NCBI GenBank assembly: GCA_016649475.1
Contig: JAENXP010000191.1
Coordinates: forward strand, 1 to 5,702
DNA: 5,702 nt
Direction of reading: 5' to 3'
Source of the DNA: Burkholderiales bacterium
GTDB lineage: Bacteria > Pseudomonadota > Gammaproteobacteria > Burkholderiales > SG8-39
Both the position numbers and the translations under genes were made by a program. Below the pieces are notes generated by a model. It was not told where the DNA came from and made no database searches. It worked only from the letters and a program-made list of their open reading frames with translations. Positions 1-5,683 of the stretch are shown piece by piece; the first letter of the stretch is position 1; the number at the start of each line of letters is the position of its first letter.

Positions 1-2
1 CC

Positions 3-731
3 GTGGGCGGCGACCTGTTCGAGGTGGCCGGCCTGCATGCAGGTTACGGCGCGGAACCGGTCCTGAAGGGCATAGACCTGCGCGTGCGGCAAAACGAAAT
101 GGTCGCCGTGCTGGGCGCCAACGGCGCGGGAAAGTCGAGTCTGATGCGCGCACTGGCAGGCTTGCACCGGCCAGTACAGGGCAACATCAAGCTGGCGGGA
201 ACAGACCTGCAGGGGCTGCCCGCGCACAAGGTCGTCGCCCAGGGCGTGGTCCTGGTGCCCGAGGGACGGCAGGTGTTTCCCGAGCTGAGCGTAAGCGACA
301 ACATTCGCCTGGGCGCTTTTCTCCGGCGCGACGCACAGGAGCACGAGATCGAGGCCATGCTCGATCGTTTCCCGAGGTTGCGCGAGCGCCGACACCAGCG
401 CGCCGGCCTCCTGTCCGGCGGTGAGCAACAGATGCTCGCGGTGGCGCGCGGCCTGATGTCGCGGCCGCGCCTGCTGCTGCTCGATGAACCGTCGCTGGGC
501 CTCGCTCCGGCTGTAATCAACGACCTGTTCGCGGTGCTGGACAGCCTGCGCGATGAGAAGGTAACCATTCTACTGGTGGACCAGATGGCCGGCCTCGCGC
601 TCGCTCTGGCCGACCGGGCCTATGTAATCGAGAGCGGGGCCATCGTAGCCACGGGGTCCGCGGCAGAGATCGCCGCGGACGGCGCCTTGCATCGCACCTA
701 TCTCGGCATGCAGACGGACGCTGCGCACTAA
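3..731 (+). CDS. livF: LivF-type ATP-binding protein of a branched-chain amino acid/amide (HAAT) ABC importer
   Basis: This is the cytoplasmic ATPase subunit that would pair with a LivG-type ATPase and LivH/LivM-type permeases to drive uptake of amino acids, amides or urea-like solutes. The 242 residues cover a whole ABC domain: Walker A GANGAGKS (38-45), Q-loop region PEGRQVFPEL (86-95), signature LSGGEQQML (137-145), Walker B LLLLDEP (157-163), D-loop SLGLAP (164-169), and the LivF-style segment VDQMAGLALALADRAYVIESG (192-212), where most LivF proteins have VEQ. Length fits LivF (about 230-240 aa). The GTG at position 3 gives a normal N-terminus, but the window edge hides the ribosome binding site, so a start slightly upstream is possible. 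The other transporter genes presumably lie to the left. The family transports many substrates, and the catabolic genes downstream suggest a ureide- or amide-like solute, which is inference. Family assignment is very secure; the substrate is unknown. Confidence 0.93.
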   Translation: MGGDLFEVAGLHAGYGAEPVLKGIDLRVRQNEMVAVLGANGAGKSSLMRALAGLHRPVQGNIKLAGTDLQGLPAHKVVAQGVVLVPEGRQVFPELSVSDNIRLGAFLRRDAQEHEIEAMLDRFPRLRERRHQRAGLLSGGEQQMLAVARGLMSRPRLLLLDEPSLGLAPAVINDLFAVLDSLRDEKVTILLVDQMAGLALALADRAYVIESGAIVATGSAAEIAADGALHRTYLGMQTDAAH

Positions 732-945
732 GTCCGCAGCGGTCGAGACCCAATGCATTTCGACCCGGAAAACCGGCTTGGTTCGCCGTCGCGGGAAACC
801 GTCGTTTTTTCTGGCGGCGCCGCGCAGGCCCGGATTGCGCCGACCCGTGCTGCCGATTGTTCGAAAGATTCAAACAAAGCCGCCTTGCGTCTTCCCTAGA
901 ATACAATTCTCATTTCGCGGCAGCGGCCTCTGGAGACCGACGTCC
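732..945 (+). promoter_or_regulatory. Intergenic leader between livF and carbamate kinase; weak candidate promoter
   Basis: This is the longest non-coding gap in the window (214 bases) and the only place with room for a promoter for the catabolic genes. It contains overlapping -10-like hexamers, TAGAAT (897-902) and TACAAT (902-907), about 40 bases before the kinase start. No good -35 hexamer sits 16-18 bases upstream of either. A T-run at 805-810 is not preceded by a convincing GC stem, so no terminator is claimed. The kinase reading frame stays open back to 778, but that stretch has no family-like residues. Confidence 0.25.
931..936 (+). promoter_or_regulatory. Ribosome binding site fixing the carbamate kinase start
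   Basis: TGGAGA contains a GGAGA core at 932-936, nine bases before the ATG at 946. It supports starting the kinase at 946 rather than at the upstream in-frame TTG at 778, which would add 56 residues unlike any carbamate kinase. Confidence 0.6.
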
Positions 946-1983
946 ATGAACAAATCATTCGTGATCCCCCGCCGCCTGATTGTCGCCATCGGGGGCAATG
1001 CAATCGACCCGGCCGAGGGCACAGGCACTTCGGAAGCGCAGAAAGCGATCGCCGCAGCAACCGCGAAGACGATGCTCCCGCTGCTCGAACTCGACAACCA
1101 GCTGGTCATCGTTCATGGCAACGGACCGCAGGTCGGCAAGCTCCTGCTTGCCAGCGCGATCGCGCGCGCACGCATCGCGCCGCAGTCGCTGGACATACTG
1201 GTCGCGCAGACCCAGGGCGCGACCGCCTACATCCTCGCACAGGCGTTCGAGAACGCGCTGCGCGAAGCCGGCAATCCGCGCCACGTCGTGGGGCTGGTGA
1301 CGCAGGTGGAAGTCGATCTGAACGACCCTGGCTTTCGCGATCCGACCAAACCGGTCGGTCCGTTTTTCGGCGAGGAGGAAGCCAAGGCGATCGCGCAGGA
1401 ACTCGGCGTGCAGGTAAGGGAGGATTCCGGGCGCGGCTGGCGCTGCGTGGTCGCCTCGCCCAAACCCAAGCACATCTGCGACATCTCGCTGGTGGAGGCG
1501 CTGATGTGCACGAATACGGTGGTCATCGCCGGAGGTGGCGGCGGCATTCCGGTGGTGCGCGACGAACGCGGCCGCCGCTTCGGTGTCAATGCGGTCATCG
1601 ACAAAGACCTCACCACAGGGGTGATGGCGAACGTCCTCAGCATCCGCGACATGATGATCCTGACGCCGGTGGCTCGCGTAGCGATCAATTTCGGCAAACC
1701 CGATCAGGTCGATCTCGATTGTGTCGGCGTATCGCAAATGCGCGAATACCAGGCGGCCGGCCATTTCCCCGCAGGCAGCATGGGGCCCAAGGTCGAGGCG
1801 GCAATCCAGTTCCTCGAAGCCGGCGGCAAACGCGCAATCATCACCAGCCTCGATTCCGCCGTCCCGGCGCTGCACGGCGAAACCGGCACGCATATCGTGC
1901 ACGACGCGGATCTCGAGAGCTACCGATCAAGCGAAGCGACGGGCAGCGAAGTCCCGCGACAGTCCACGCCCGGCGCGGTGTGA
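946..1983 (+). CDS. arcC: Carbamate kinase (ArcC/AllK-like)
   Basis: Carbamate kinase catalyses carbamoyl phosphate + ADP = ATP + carbamate (which breaks down to CO2 and NH3), the ATP-yielding last step of carbamoyl catabolism in the cytoplasm. Family motifs appear in order: glycine-rich AIGGNAI (14-20), HGNGPQVG (57-64), a CVVASPKP segment (167-174), AGGGGGIPV (195-203), AVIDKDL with the Lys-Asp catalytic pair (216-222), and GSMGPKVEAAIQF (277-289) with the conserved lysine. From memory, residues 235-305 resemble the Enterococcus enzyme closely. The ATG at 946 is chosen because it has a GGAGA site and because the GGN motif then falls near residue 16. The protein is 345 aa against about 310-320 usually. 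The excess is mainly a polar C-terminal tail after GETGTHIV (residues ~320-345). Adjacency to the AllF/AllG genes strongly suggests it consumes their carbamoyl phosphate rather than serving arginine deiminase, since no arcA or arcB is visible. Confidence 0.93.
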   Translation: MNKSFVIPRRLIVAIGGNAIDPAEGTGTSEAQKAIAAATAKTMLPLLELDNQLVIVHGNGPQVGKLLLASAIARARIAPQSLDILVAQTQGATAYILAQAFENALREAGNPRHVVGLVTQVEVDLNDPGFRDPTKPVGPFFGEEEAKAIAQELGVQVREDSGRGWRCVVASPKPKHICDISLVEALMCTNTVVIAGGGGGIPVVRDERGRRFGVNAVIDKDLTTGVMANVLSIRDMMILTPVARVAINFGKPDQVDLDCVGVSQMREYQAAGHFPAGSMGPKVEAAIQFLEAGGKRAIITSLDSAVPALHGETGTHIVHDADLESYRSSEATGSEVPRQSTPGAV

Positions 1984-2060
1984 CGGATTAACGTGGCGAT
2001 ATGCCTCTTTGCTTCGCATTCACGGATAAGTACCTGCGCTAGTGGCGCGATACCCGGTTT

Positions 2061-2066
2061 GGAGAA
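2061..2066 (+). promoter_or_regulatory. Ribosome binding site of fdrA
   Basis: GGAGAA lies six bases before the ATG at 2073, within the 89-base gap after the kinase stop. It is a strong, well-placed site and agrees with the N-terminus expected for FdrA proteins. Confidence 0.6.
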
Positions 2067-2072
2067 CTGACG

Positions 2073-3734
2073 ATGTTGCATGCAGTGCTGATCAAGGGCG
2101 CCTTCCAGGATTCCGTGACGCTGATGCTGCTGTCGCGTGACCTCTCGACCTTGCCGGATGTCAAATCCGTCGCGGTGATGATGGGAACCCCGGCCAACAA
2201 GGATGTATATCGGGATACCGGCCTGTGGCACGAGGCGCTCGCAGCCGCCACTCCGAACGACCTGTGCCTCGTAGTCGACAGCGATGGCGACAATCCGGAC
2301 ATCGCCGCAAGCATGGCGGCGCAGGTCAAGGCACGGCTCACGGAGCTCGCCCACAGCAGGCGCAGCGCCGGCTTCCCGGTAGCGCGCAGCTGGCGCCGTG
2401 CGCGCCAACTGCTGCCCGAGGCGAATGTAGCGCTGATCTCCATCGCGGGACACTATGCTTTCGAGCCGGCGCGGCAGGCGCTCGAAGACGGCTGTCACGT
2501 GATGATATTCTCGGACAACGTGAGCATCGAGCAGGAACTCGAGCTCAAGAACCTCGCCCGCAGCCGGGGCCTGCTGGTGATGGGGCCGGACTGCGGCACC
2601 TCTATCATCGGCGCAGCGCCGCTCGCGTTCGCCAACCGCATCCCCGCCGGGCCGATCGCGGTGGTAGGCGCCTCGGGCAGCGGAATCCAGGAGCTCACCT
2701 CGCAGATCGCGCGCTTGGGCGGCGGCATTACGCACGCGCTGGGCCTGGGCGGACGCGACCTGTCCGAGCGCATCGGCGGCATCAGCGCCGTCTGCGCGCT
2801 GGACTTCATCGCCCGCGACAGCGCCAGCCGCGTCCTCGCGTTCGTCTCCAAGCCCCCGGCACCCGCGGTCAGGGCACGCGTGCTCGAAGCCATGCAGGCG
2901 CTGGGAAAACCCGTGGTCGCGCTGTTCCAGGGCGAGCATCTTGCGCGGCGCCACGGCGGCGTGCATCTCGTTCGCACGCTGGATGAGGCGGCGGCACTCG
3001 CGGTCGAACTCAGCCGCGTGGACGCCAACGCGTCTGCGCTGCCGCAGGTGCAAGGCCGCGGCATCTGCGGCCTCTACGCCGGCGGCACGCTTGCGGCCGA
3101 AGCGGCGCTGCTGTTCGCAGAGGCGTTCGGCATTGCGCCGGATACGGCGCACGTCGGCGGATACCTGCTGCGCGCGAACGGTCACCGCATCGTCGATCTG
3201 GGCGACGACGCCTATACCCGCGGGCGTCCGCACCCGATGATCGATCCGTCGCTGCGCAACGAAATGATCCTGGGCCTCGCCGGCGAATCGGCGATCGGCG
3301 TGCTGCTATTCGACGTCGTACTGGGCTATGGCGCGCACCCCGATCCGGCCGGGGAAGTGGCACGCGCGGTGAGCGCGTTGCGCGCCGCACGCGGCGTAGG
3401 AGCGCCGATCATCGCCATTGCCACGCTGACAGGAACCGCCGAGGACCCGCAGGGCCTGGAGCGCCAGATCGACACGCTGGAGCGGGCCGGCATAGTGTTG
3501 GCGGACAACGTGCGTGCGGCGGTGCTGCTTGCGACGCACGCGGTCATCGCGAACACGAGTCCAGAAGGCGAGGCGCCGGCGCTGCTGCGCGCCAGGCCGG
3601 CCGTTATCAATATCGGCTTGCGCGGCTTTGCCGATGACCTGCACGCCAACGGCGTCAAGGTGGTTCACCAGCAGTGGGAACCGGCGGCCGGCGGCAACGA
3701 GCGCCTGCAGCGCCTGATCGCCCAAATGCAATGA
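2073..3734 (+). CDS. fdrA: FdrA/AllF family acyl-CoA-synthetase-like protein, predicted carbamoyltransferase subunit
   Basis: FdrA (AllF) resembles the succinyl-CoA synthetase alpha subunit. In E. coli it was reported to form oxamate carbamoyltransferase together with YlbE (AllG) and YlbF (AllH), giving carbamoyl phosphate from oxalurate. The 553 residues match the E. coli length (about 555). From memory they share many blocks with it: IKGAFQDSVTLM (7-18), VMMGTPANK (35-43), MIFSDNV (144-150), LLVMGPDCGTS (167-177), the Rossmann-like VVGASGSGIQELTSQIA (197-213), HALGLGGRDLS (221-231), LAFVSKPPAPAVR (255-267), and, in the second half, GICGLYAGGTLAAEA (330-344), DLGDDAYTRGRPHPMIDPSLRN (375-396) and NIGLRGFADDL (513-523). 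The layout is a CoA-binding-like domain, a ligase-like domain and a C-terminal domain, with no ATP-grasp. It follows the kinase by 89 bases and precedes allG by 16, as expected for an operon. The family is certain; the exact carbamoyl donor in this organism is unknown. Confidence 0.93.
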   Translation: MLHAVLIKGAFQDSVTLMLLSRDLSTLPDVKSVAVMMGTPANKDVYRDTGLWHEALAAATPNDLCLVVDSDGDNPDIAASMAAQVKARLTELAHSRRSAGFPVARSWRRARQLLPEANVALISIAGHYAFEPARQALEDGCHVMIFSDNVSIEQELELKNLARSRGLLVMGPDCGTSIIGAAPLAFANRIPAGPIAVVGASGSGIQELTSQIARLGGGITHALGLGGRDLSERIGGISAVCALDFIARDSASRVLAFVSKPPAPAVRARVLEAMQALGKPVVALFQGEHLARRHGGVHLVRTLDEAAALAVELSRVDANASALPQVQGRGICGLYAGGTLAAEAALLFAEAFGIAPDTAHVGGYLLRANGHRIVDLGDDAYTRGRPHPMIDPSLRNEMILGLAGESAIGVLLFDVVLGYGAHPDPAGEVARAVSALRAARGVGAPIIAIATLTGTAEDPQGLERQIDTLERAGIVLADNVRAAVLLATHAVIANTSPEGEAPALLRARPAVINIGLRGFADDLHANGVKVVHQQWEPAAGGNERLQRLIAQMQ

Positions 3735-3737
3735 AAC

Positions 3738-3741
3738 GGAG
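3738..3741 (+). promoter_or_regulatory. Ribosome binding site of allG
   Basis: GGAG lies nine bases before the ATG at 3751, inside the 16-base gap after the fdrA stop. No promoter fits in this gap, so the two genes must share a transcript. Confidence 0.55.
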
Positions 3742-3750
3742 CACATCATA

Positions 3751-5013
3751 ATGTATGAAACCCTGAATCAGGCCAATGCCGCGGTCATCACGGAAATCAA
3801 GCGGGCGCGCCCCCGTCTGCTCGACGTAAAGCCCGCCGGGGAGTGCATCCCGGCGCTGAATGAAGGCTATACGCTGCTGCACGCGGGCCCGCCGATCGCT
3901 TGGCCTGACATGACCGGCCCCATGCAGGGCGCCGTGCTCGGCGCGTGCATGTTCGAAGGCTGGGCTGCAGACGCCGCTGCGGCCGAGACGCTCGCCGCCT
4001 CGAGCAGGATCCGTTTCCTGCCCTGCCACGACAACTCGGCGGTCGGCCCGATGGGCGGAATCACCTCGCCGCACATGCCGGTACTCGTGGTTCGCAACGC
4101 CGAGCAGGGCAACTTCGCCTACTGCAATCTCAATGAGGGCATAGGCAAGGTGATGCGCTTCGGCGCGTTCGAGGGGGAGGTGCAGACGCGCCTCGCCTGG
4201 ATGCGCGACGTGCTCGGTCCGACGCTCGCCGCGGCGCTGTCGCGCATTCCGGAGGGCATAGACCTCACCGCGCTGATGGCGCAGGCCATCACCATGGGTG
4301 ACGAGTTTCATCAGCGCAACATCGCCGCCTCCGCGCTGTTGCTCAAGACGCTCGCCGCCGACATCGCCGGCAGCGACGTCAGCGTTGACGCGCAGCAGGA
4401 GGTGCTGCGCTTTCTCGGGCGCACCGACCAGTTCTTTCTCAATATCGCGATGGCTTACGGCAAATGCGTGATGGATGCCGGAGCAAGGGTGGGGGCGGGC
4501 ACCATCGTCACCGCGATGACGCGAAACGGCCGCGATTTCGGTATCCGCGTGAGCGGATTGGGCGCGCGCTGGTTCATCGCACCGGTCAACATGCCGGTCG
4601 GCCTGTTCTTCACCGGCTATTCGCAGGAAGACGCCAACCCGGACATCGGCGACAGCGCGATCACCGAATGCCTGGGCATAGGCGGCGTTGCGATGATCGC
4701 CGCGCCCGGCGTCACCCGCTTCGTCGGTGCGGGCGGCTTTTCCGAGGCGCTCGAAATCAGCGAGGAAATGCGCGAAATCTACCTCGACACCAACCCCATG
4801 TTCCTGATTCCGACCTGGGATTACCAGGGCGCTTGCCTCGGTCTCGACGTACGGCGCGTGGTCGAGACCGGCATCACCCCCGTAATCAACACCGGCATCG
4901 CCCACCGCAAAGCAGGCATCGGACAGGTCGGCGCCGGCACCGTGCGCGCGCCGCTCAGCTGCTTCGAGCAGGCGCTGGAAGCGCTGGCAGCCGCAAGAGG
5001 GCTGCAAGCATGA
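3751..5013 (+). CDS. allG: DUF1116 protein YlbE/AllG, predicted carbamoyltransferase subunit
   Basis: This protein belongs to the DUF1116 (YlbE) family, reported in E. coli as a subunit of oxamate carbamoyltransferase together with AllF and AllH. At 420 aa it is full length (E. coli about 419). Recalled family blocks run throughout: QANAAVI (7-13), ALNEGYTLLHAGPP (35-48), MTGPMQGA (54-61), CHDNSAVGPMGGITS (92-106), NLNEGIGKVMRFGA (126-139), ITMGDEFHQRN (180-190), TDQFFLNIAMAY (225-236), IVTAMTRNG (252-260), RVSGLGARW (266-274), AAPGVTRFVGAGG (317-329), VVETGITPVINTGIAH (370-385) and GAGTVRAPLSCFEQALEAL (394-412). The abundant conserved His, Asp, Arg and Gly residues suggest a catalytic role. 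No signal peptide or membrane segment is seen, so it is cytoplasmic. The ATG at 3751 has a GGAG site. The stop codon overlaps an ATG (5010-5013), a layout normally seen at a coupled next gene, but only eight codons follow there. Confidence 0.93.
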   Translation: MYETLNQANAAVITEIKRARPRLLDVKPAGECIPALNEGYTLLHAGPPIAWPDMTGPMQGAVLGACMFEGWAADAAAAETLAASSRIRFLPCHDNSAVGPMGGITSPHMPVLVVRNAEQGNFAYCNLNEGIGKVMRFGAFEGEVQTRLAWMRDVLGPTLAAALSRIPEGIDLTALMAQAITMGDEFHQRNIAASALLLKTLAADIAGSDVSVDAQQEVLRFLGRTDQFFLNIAMAYGKCVMDAGARVGAGTIVTAMTRNGRDFGIRVSGLGARWFIAPVNMPVGLFFTGYSQEDANPDIGDSAITECLGIGGVAMIAAPGVTRFVGAGGFSEALEISEEMREIYLDTNPMFLIPTWDYQGACLGLDVRRVVETGITPVINTGIAHRKAGIGQVGAGTVRAPLSCFEQALEALAAARGLQA

Positions 5014-5047
5014 GCGCAAACGAAGGGTCCTGTTAAAGTACGCACTC
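5014..5047 (+). other. Gap after allG with an eight-codon mini-ORF; no AllH gene
   Basis: An ATG overlapping the allG stop (5010-5012) opens a frame that ends at a TAA (5034-5036) after eight codons. The only purine-rich stretches near the following ATG at 5048 are GAAGGG (5022-5027), too far away, and AAAG (5035-5038), which is weak. The amidohydrolase may therefore depend on coupling to allG translation. The mini-ORF could be chance or the remnant of a deleted gene. Confidence 0.35.
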
Positions 5048-5683
5048 ATGGATCTCGTATTTCGCCAAGCGCGCCTGGACGACGCCGCACCGTTGATGGA
5101 TGTGGCCATAGCCGGGGGCAAGATCGCCGGCATCGGGCCGAAGCTCGAGTGCCGCGGCGTCACTGAAATCGACGCCAAAGGCCGGGTGCTCATCCCCGGC
5201 TTGATCGAAAGCCACCTGCATCTGGAAAAAGCCTACGTGATGCATCGCAGGCCGAACCGCTCCGGAACGCTGATGGAGGCGATCGCGGCGACCGCTGCGC
5301 TCAAGCCTACCTTCACGCGCGAGGACATCGCTGCGCGCTCGCGCCGGGTGCTGCGTCAACTGGTCGGCTTCGGCAGCACCCATGTTCGCGCCCATGCCGA
5401 ATTCGATCCCGCGCAGGGCTTCGCCGGTTTCGACACGGTACTCGAGCTGCGCCGGGAGTTCGCCGAGGTGATCGACATCCAGGTCGTCGCATTCCCGCAG
5501 GAAGGCATCCTGAAGGCGCCCGGCACCGGCGCGATACCGCCGATGATCGACCGGGTGGGCATCCCCTCGGTGTGGGAGTCGATCGCGGCGAACGAGCGCG
5601 AGGCTCTCATGCGACCTCTACCAGGTCCTCGGATCTATCATCCAGTTCCTTCAATGGCTCATTTTTTGAACCAGTGCTTTTGA
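5048..5683 (+). CDS. Cytosine-deaminase-like amidohydrolase, 3' truncated at an abnormal junction
   Basis: The first ~160 codons belong to the metal-dependent amidohydrolase superfamily, in the CodA/AtzC-like branch that hydrolyses cyclic amides or deaminates heterocycles. Residues 1-50 form the N-terminal beta-sandwich part (MDLVFRQARL, then IPG). The metal-binding HLH falls at 56-58 in ESHLHLEK, followed by the family segments GTLMEAIAATAALK (73-86), GSTHVRAHAEFDP (109-121) and VAFPQEGILKAPGT (147-160). After residue 160 the homology stops: family members continue for another 230-270 residues with the remaining metal ligands (His, Asp), and none of that is present. Residues 161-211, ending at the TGA at 5681-5683, are the antisense of another gene and should not be read as protein. 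ATG 5048 gives the standard N-terminus, although its ribosome site is weak. As it stands it cannot be active, but the intact gene probably exists in the organism if the junction is an assembly artefact. Its place after allG suggests it supplies the carbamoylated substrate, which is inference. Confidence 0.82.
   Translation: MDLVFRQARLDDAAPLMDVAIAGGKIAGIGPKLECRGVTEIDAKGRVLIPGLIESHLHLEKAYVMHRRPNRSGTLMEAIAATAALKPTFTREDIAARSRRVLRQLVGFGSTHVRAHAEFDPAQGFAGFDTVLELRREFAEVIDIQVVAFPQEGILKAPGTGAIPPMIDRVGIPSVWESIAANEREALMRPLPGPRIYHPVPSMAHFLNQCF
5515..5532. other. Breakpoint joining two opposed, truncated genes, with a short inverted repeat
   Basis: Amidohydrolase homology on the + strand runs to about 5527, while proline-racemase homology on the - strand runs from 5610 down to about 5515. 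The overlap of roughly a dozen bases fits both families, so it is a microhomology. It contains GCGCC (5516-5520) and its complement GGCGC (5528-5532), which can form a five-pair stem with a seven-base loop. This is a non-native join: biological inversion or deletion, or a chimera made during amplification or assembly. Confidence 0.7.
5515..5610 (-). pseudogene. N-terminal fragment of a proline racemase/hydroxyproline epimerase family gene
   Basis: Reading the minus strand from the ATG at 5610-5608 gives 32 residues of a proline racemase family N-terminus: a short basic start, then AIDSHTEGMPTR (9-20) and IIGGIAPVPGA (22-32). The family signature is a [VI]DxHTEGxPxR block followed by a GG...PG segment, which then continues with a TM..R helix. 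Here the expected continuation is replaced after residue 32 by the antisense of the amidohydrolase. The family normally has about 310-350 aa, so about 90% is missing. An AGAGG ribosome-site-like stretch lies a few bases before the ATG (5619-5615). The in-frame sequence upstream has stops, which supports this start. Members racemise proline, epimerise 4-hydroxyproline or dehydrate 3-hydroxyproline; the fragment lacks the catalytic cysteines, so the activity cannot be named. Confidence 0.72.

Noticed and set aside
760..812. Possible rho-independent terminator after livF
   Set aside because: There is a six-T run at 805-810, but only four-pair stems (such as CCGG with an AAAA loop) lie upstream, and none abuts the T-run.
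778..945. N-terminal extension of the carbamate kinase from a TTG codon
   Set aside because: The added 56 residues are basic and unlike any kinase N-terminus. The ATG at 946 has a proper ribosome site and the expected distance to the GGN motif.
955..1902. 315-codon open frame on the minus strand opposite the carbamate kinase
   Set aside because: It is antisense to a gene with all carbamate kinase motifs. The His/Asp/Arg-rich text is what reversed GC-rich codons produce.
2008..2032. Promoter-like stretch in the gap between the kinase and fdrA
   Set aside because: The best hexamers (TTTGCT and TAAGTA) are poor matches with spacing that is too short. A shared transcript with the kinase is simpler.
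1920..3233. 437-codon open frame on the minus strand opposite fdrA
   Set aside because: It is a shadow of fdrA, rich in Arg, Ala, His and Gly, with no family motif. The + strand protein matches FdrA throughout.
3655..5193. 512-codon open frame on the minus strand opposite allG
   Set aside because: It lies antisense to a clearly conserved DUF1116 gene. Its composition is typical of shadow frames in GC-rich DNA, and it shows no recognisable domain.
5531..5683. Residues 161-211 of the amidohydrolase frame as a novel C-terminal domain
   Set aside because: The same bases read on the minus strand as a proline racemase N-terminus with signature residues and its own ATG, so the + frame there is antisense text.
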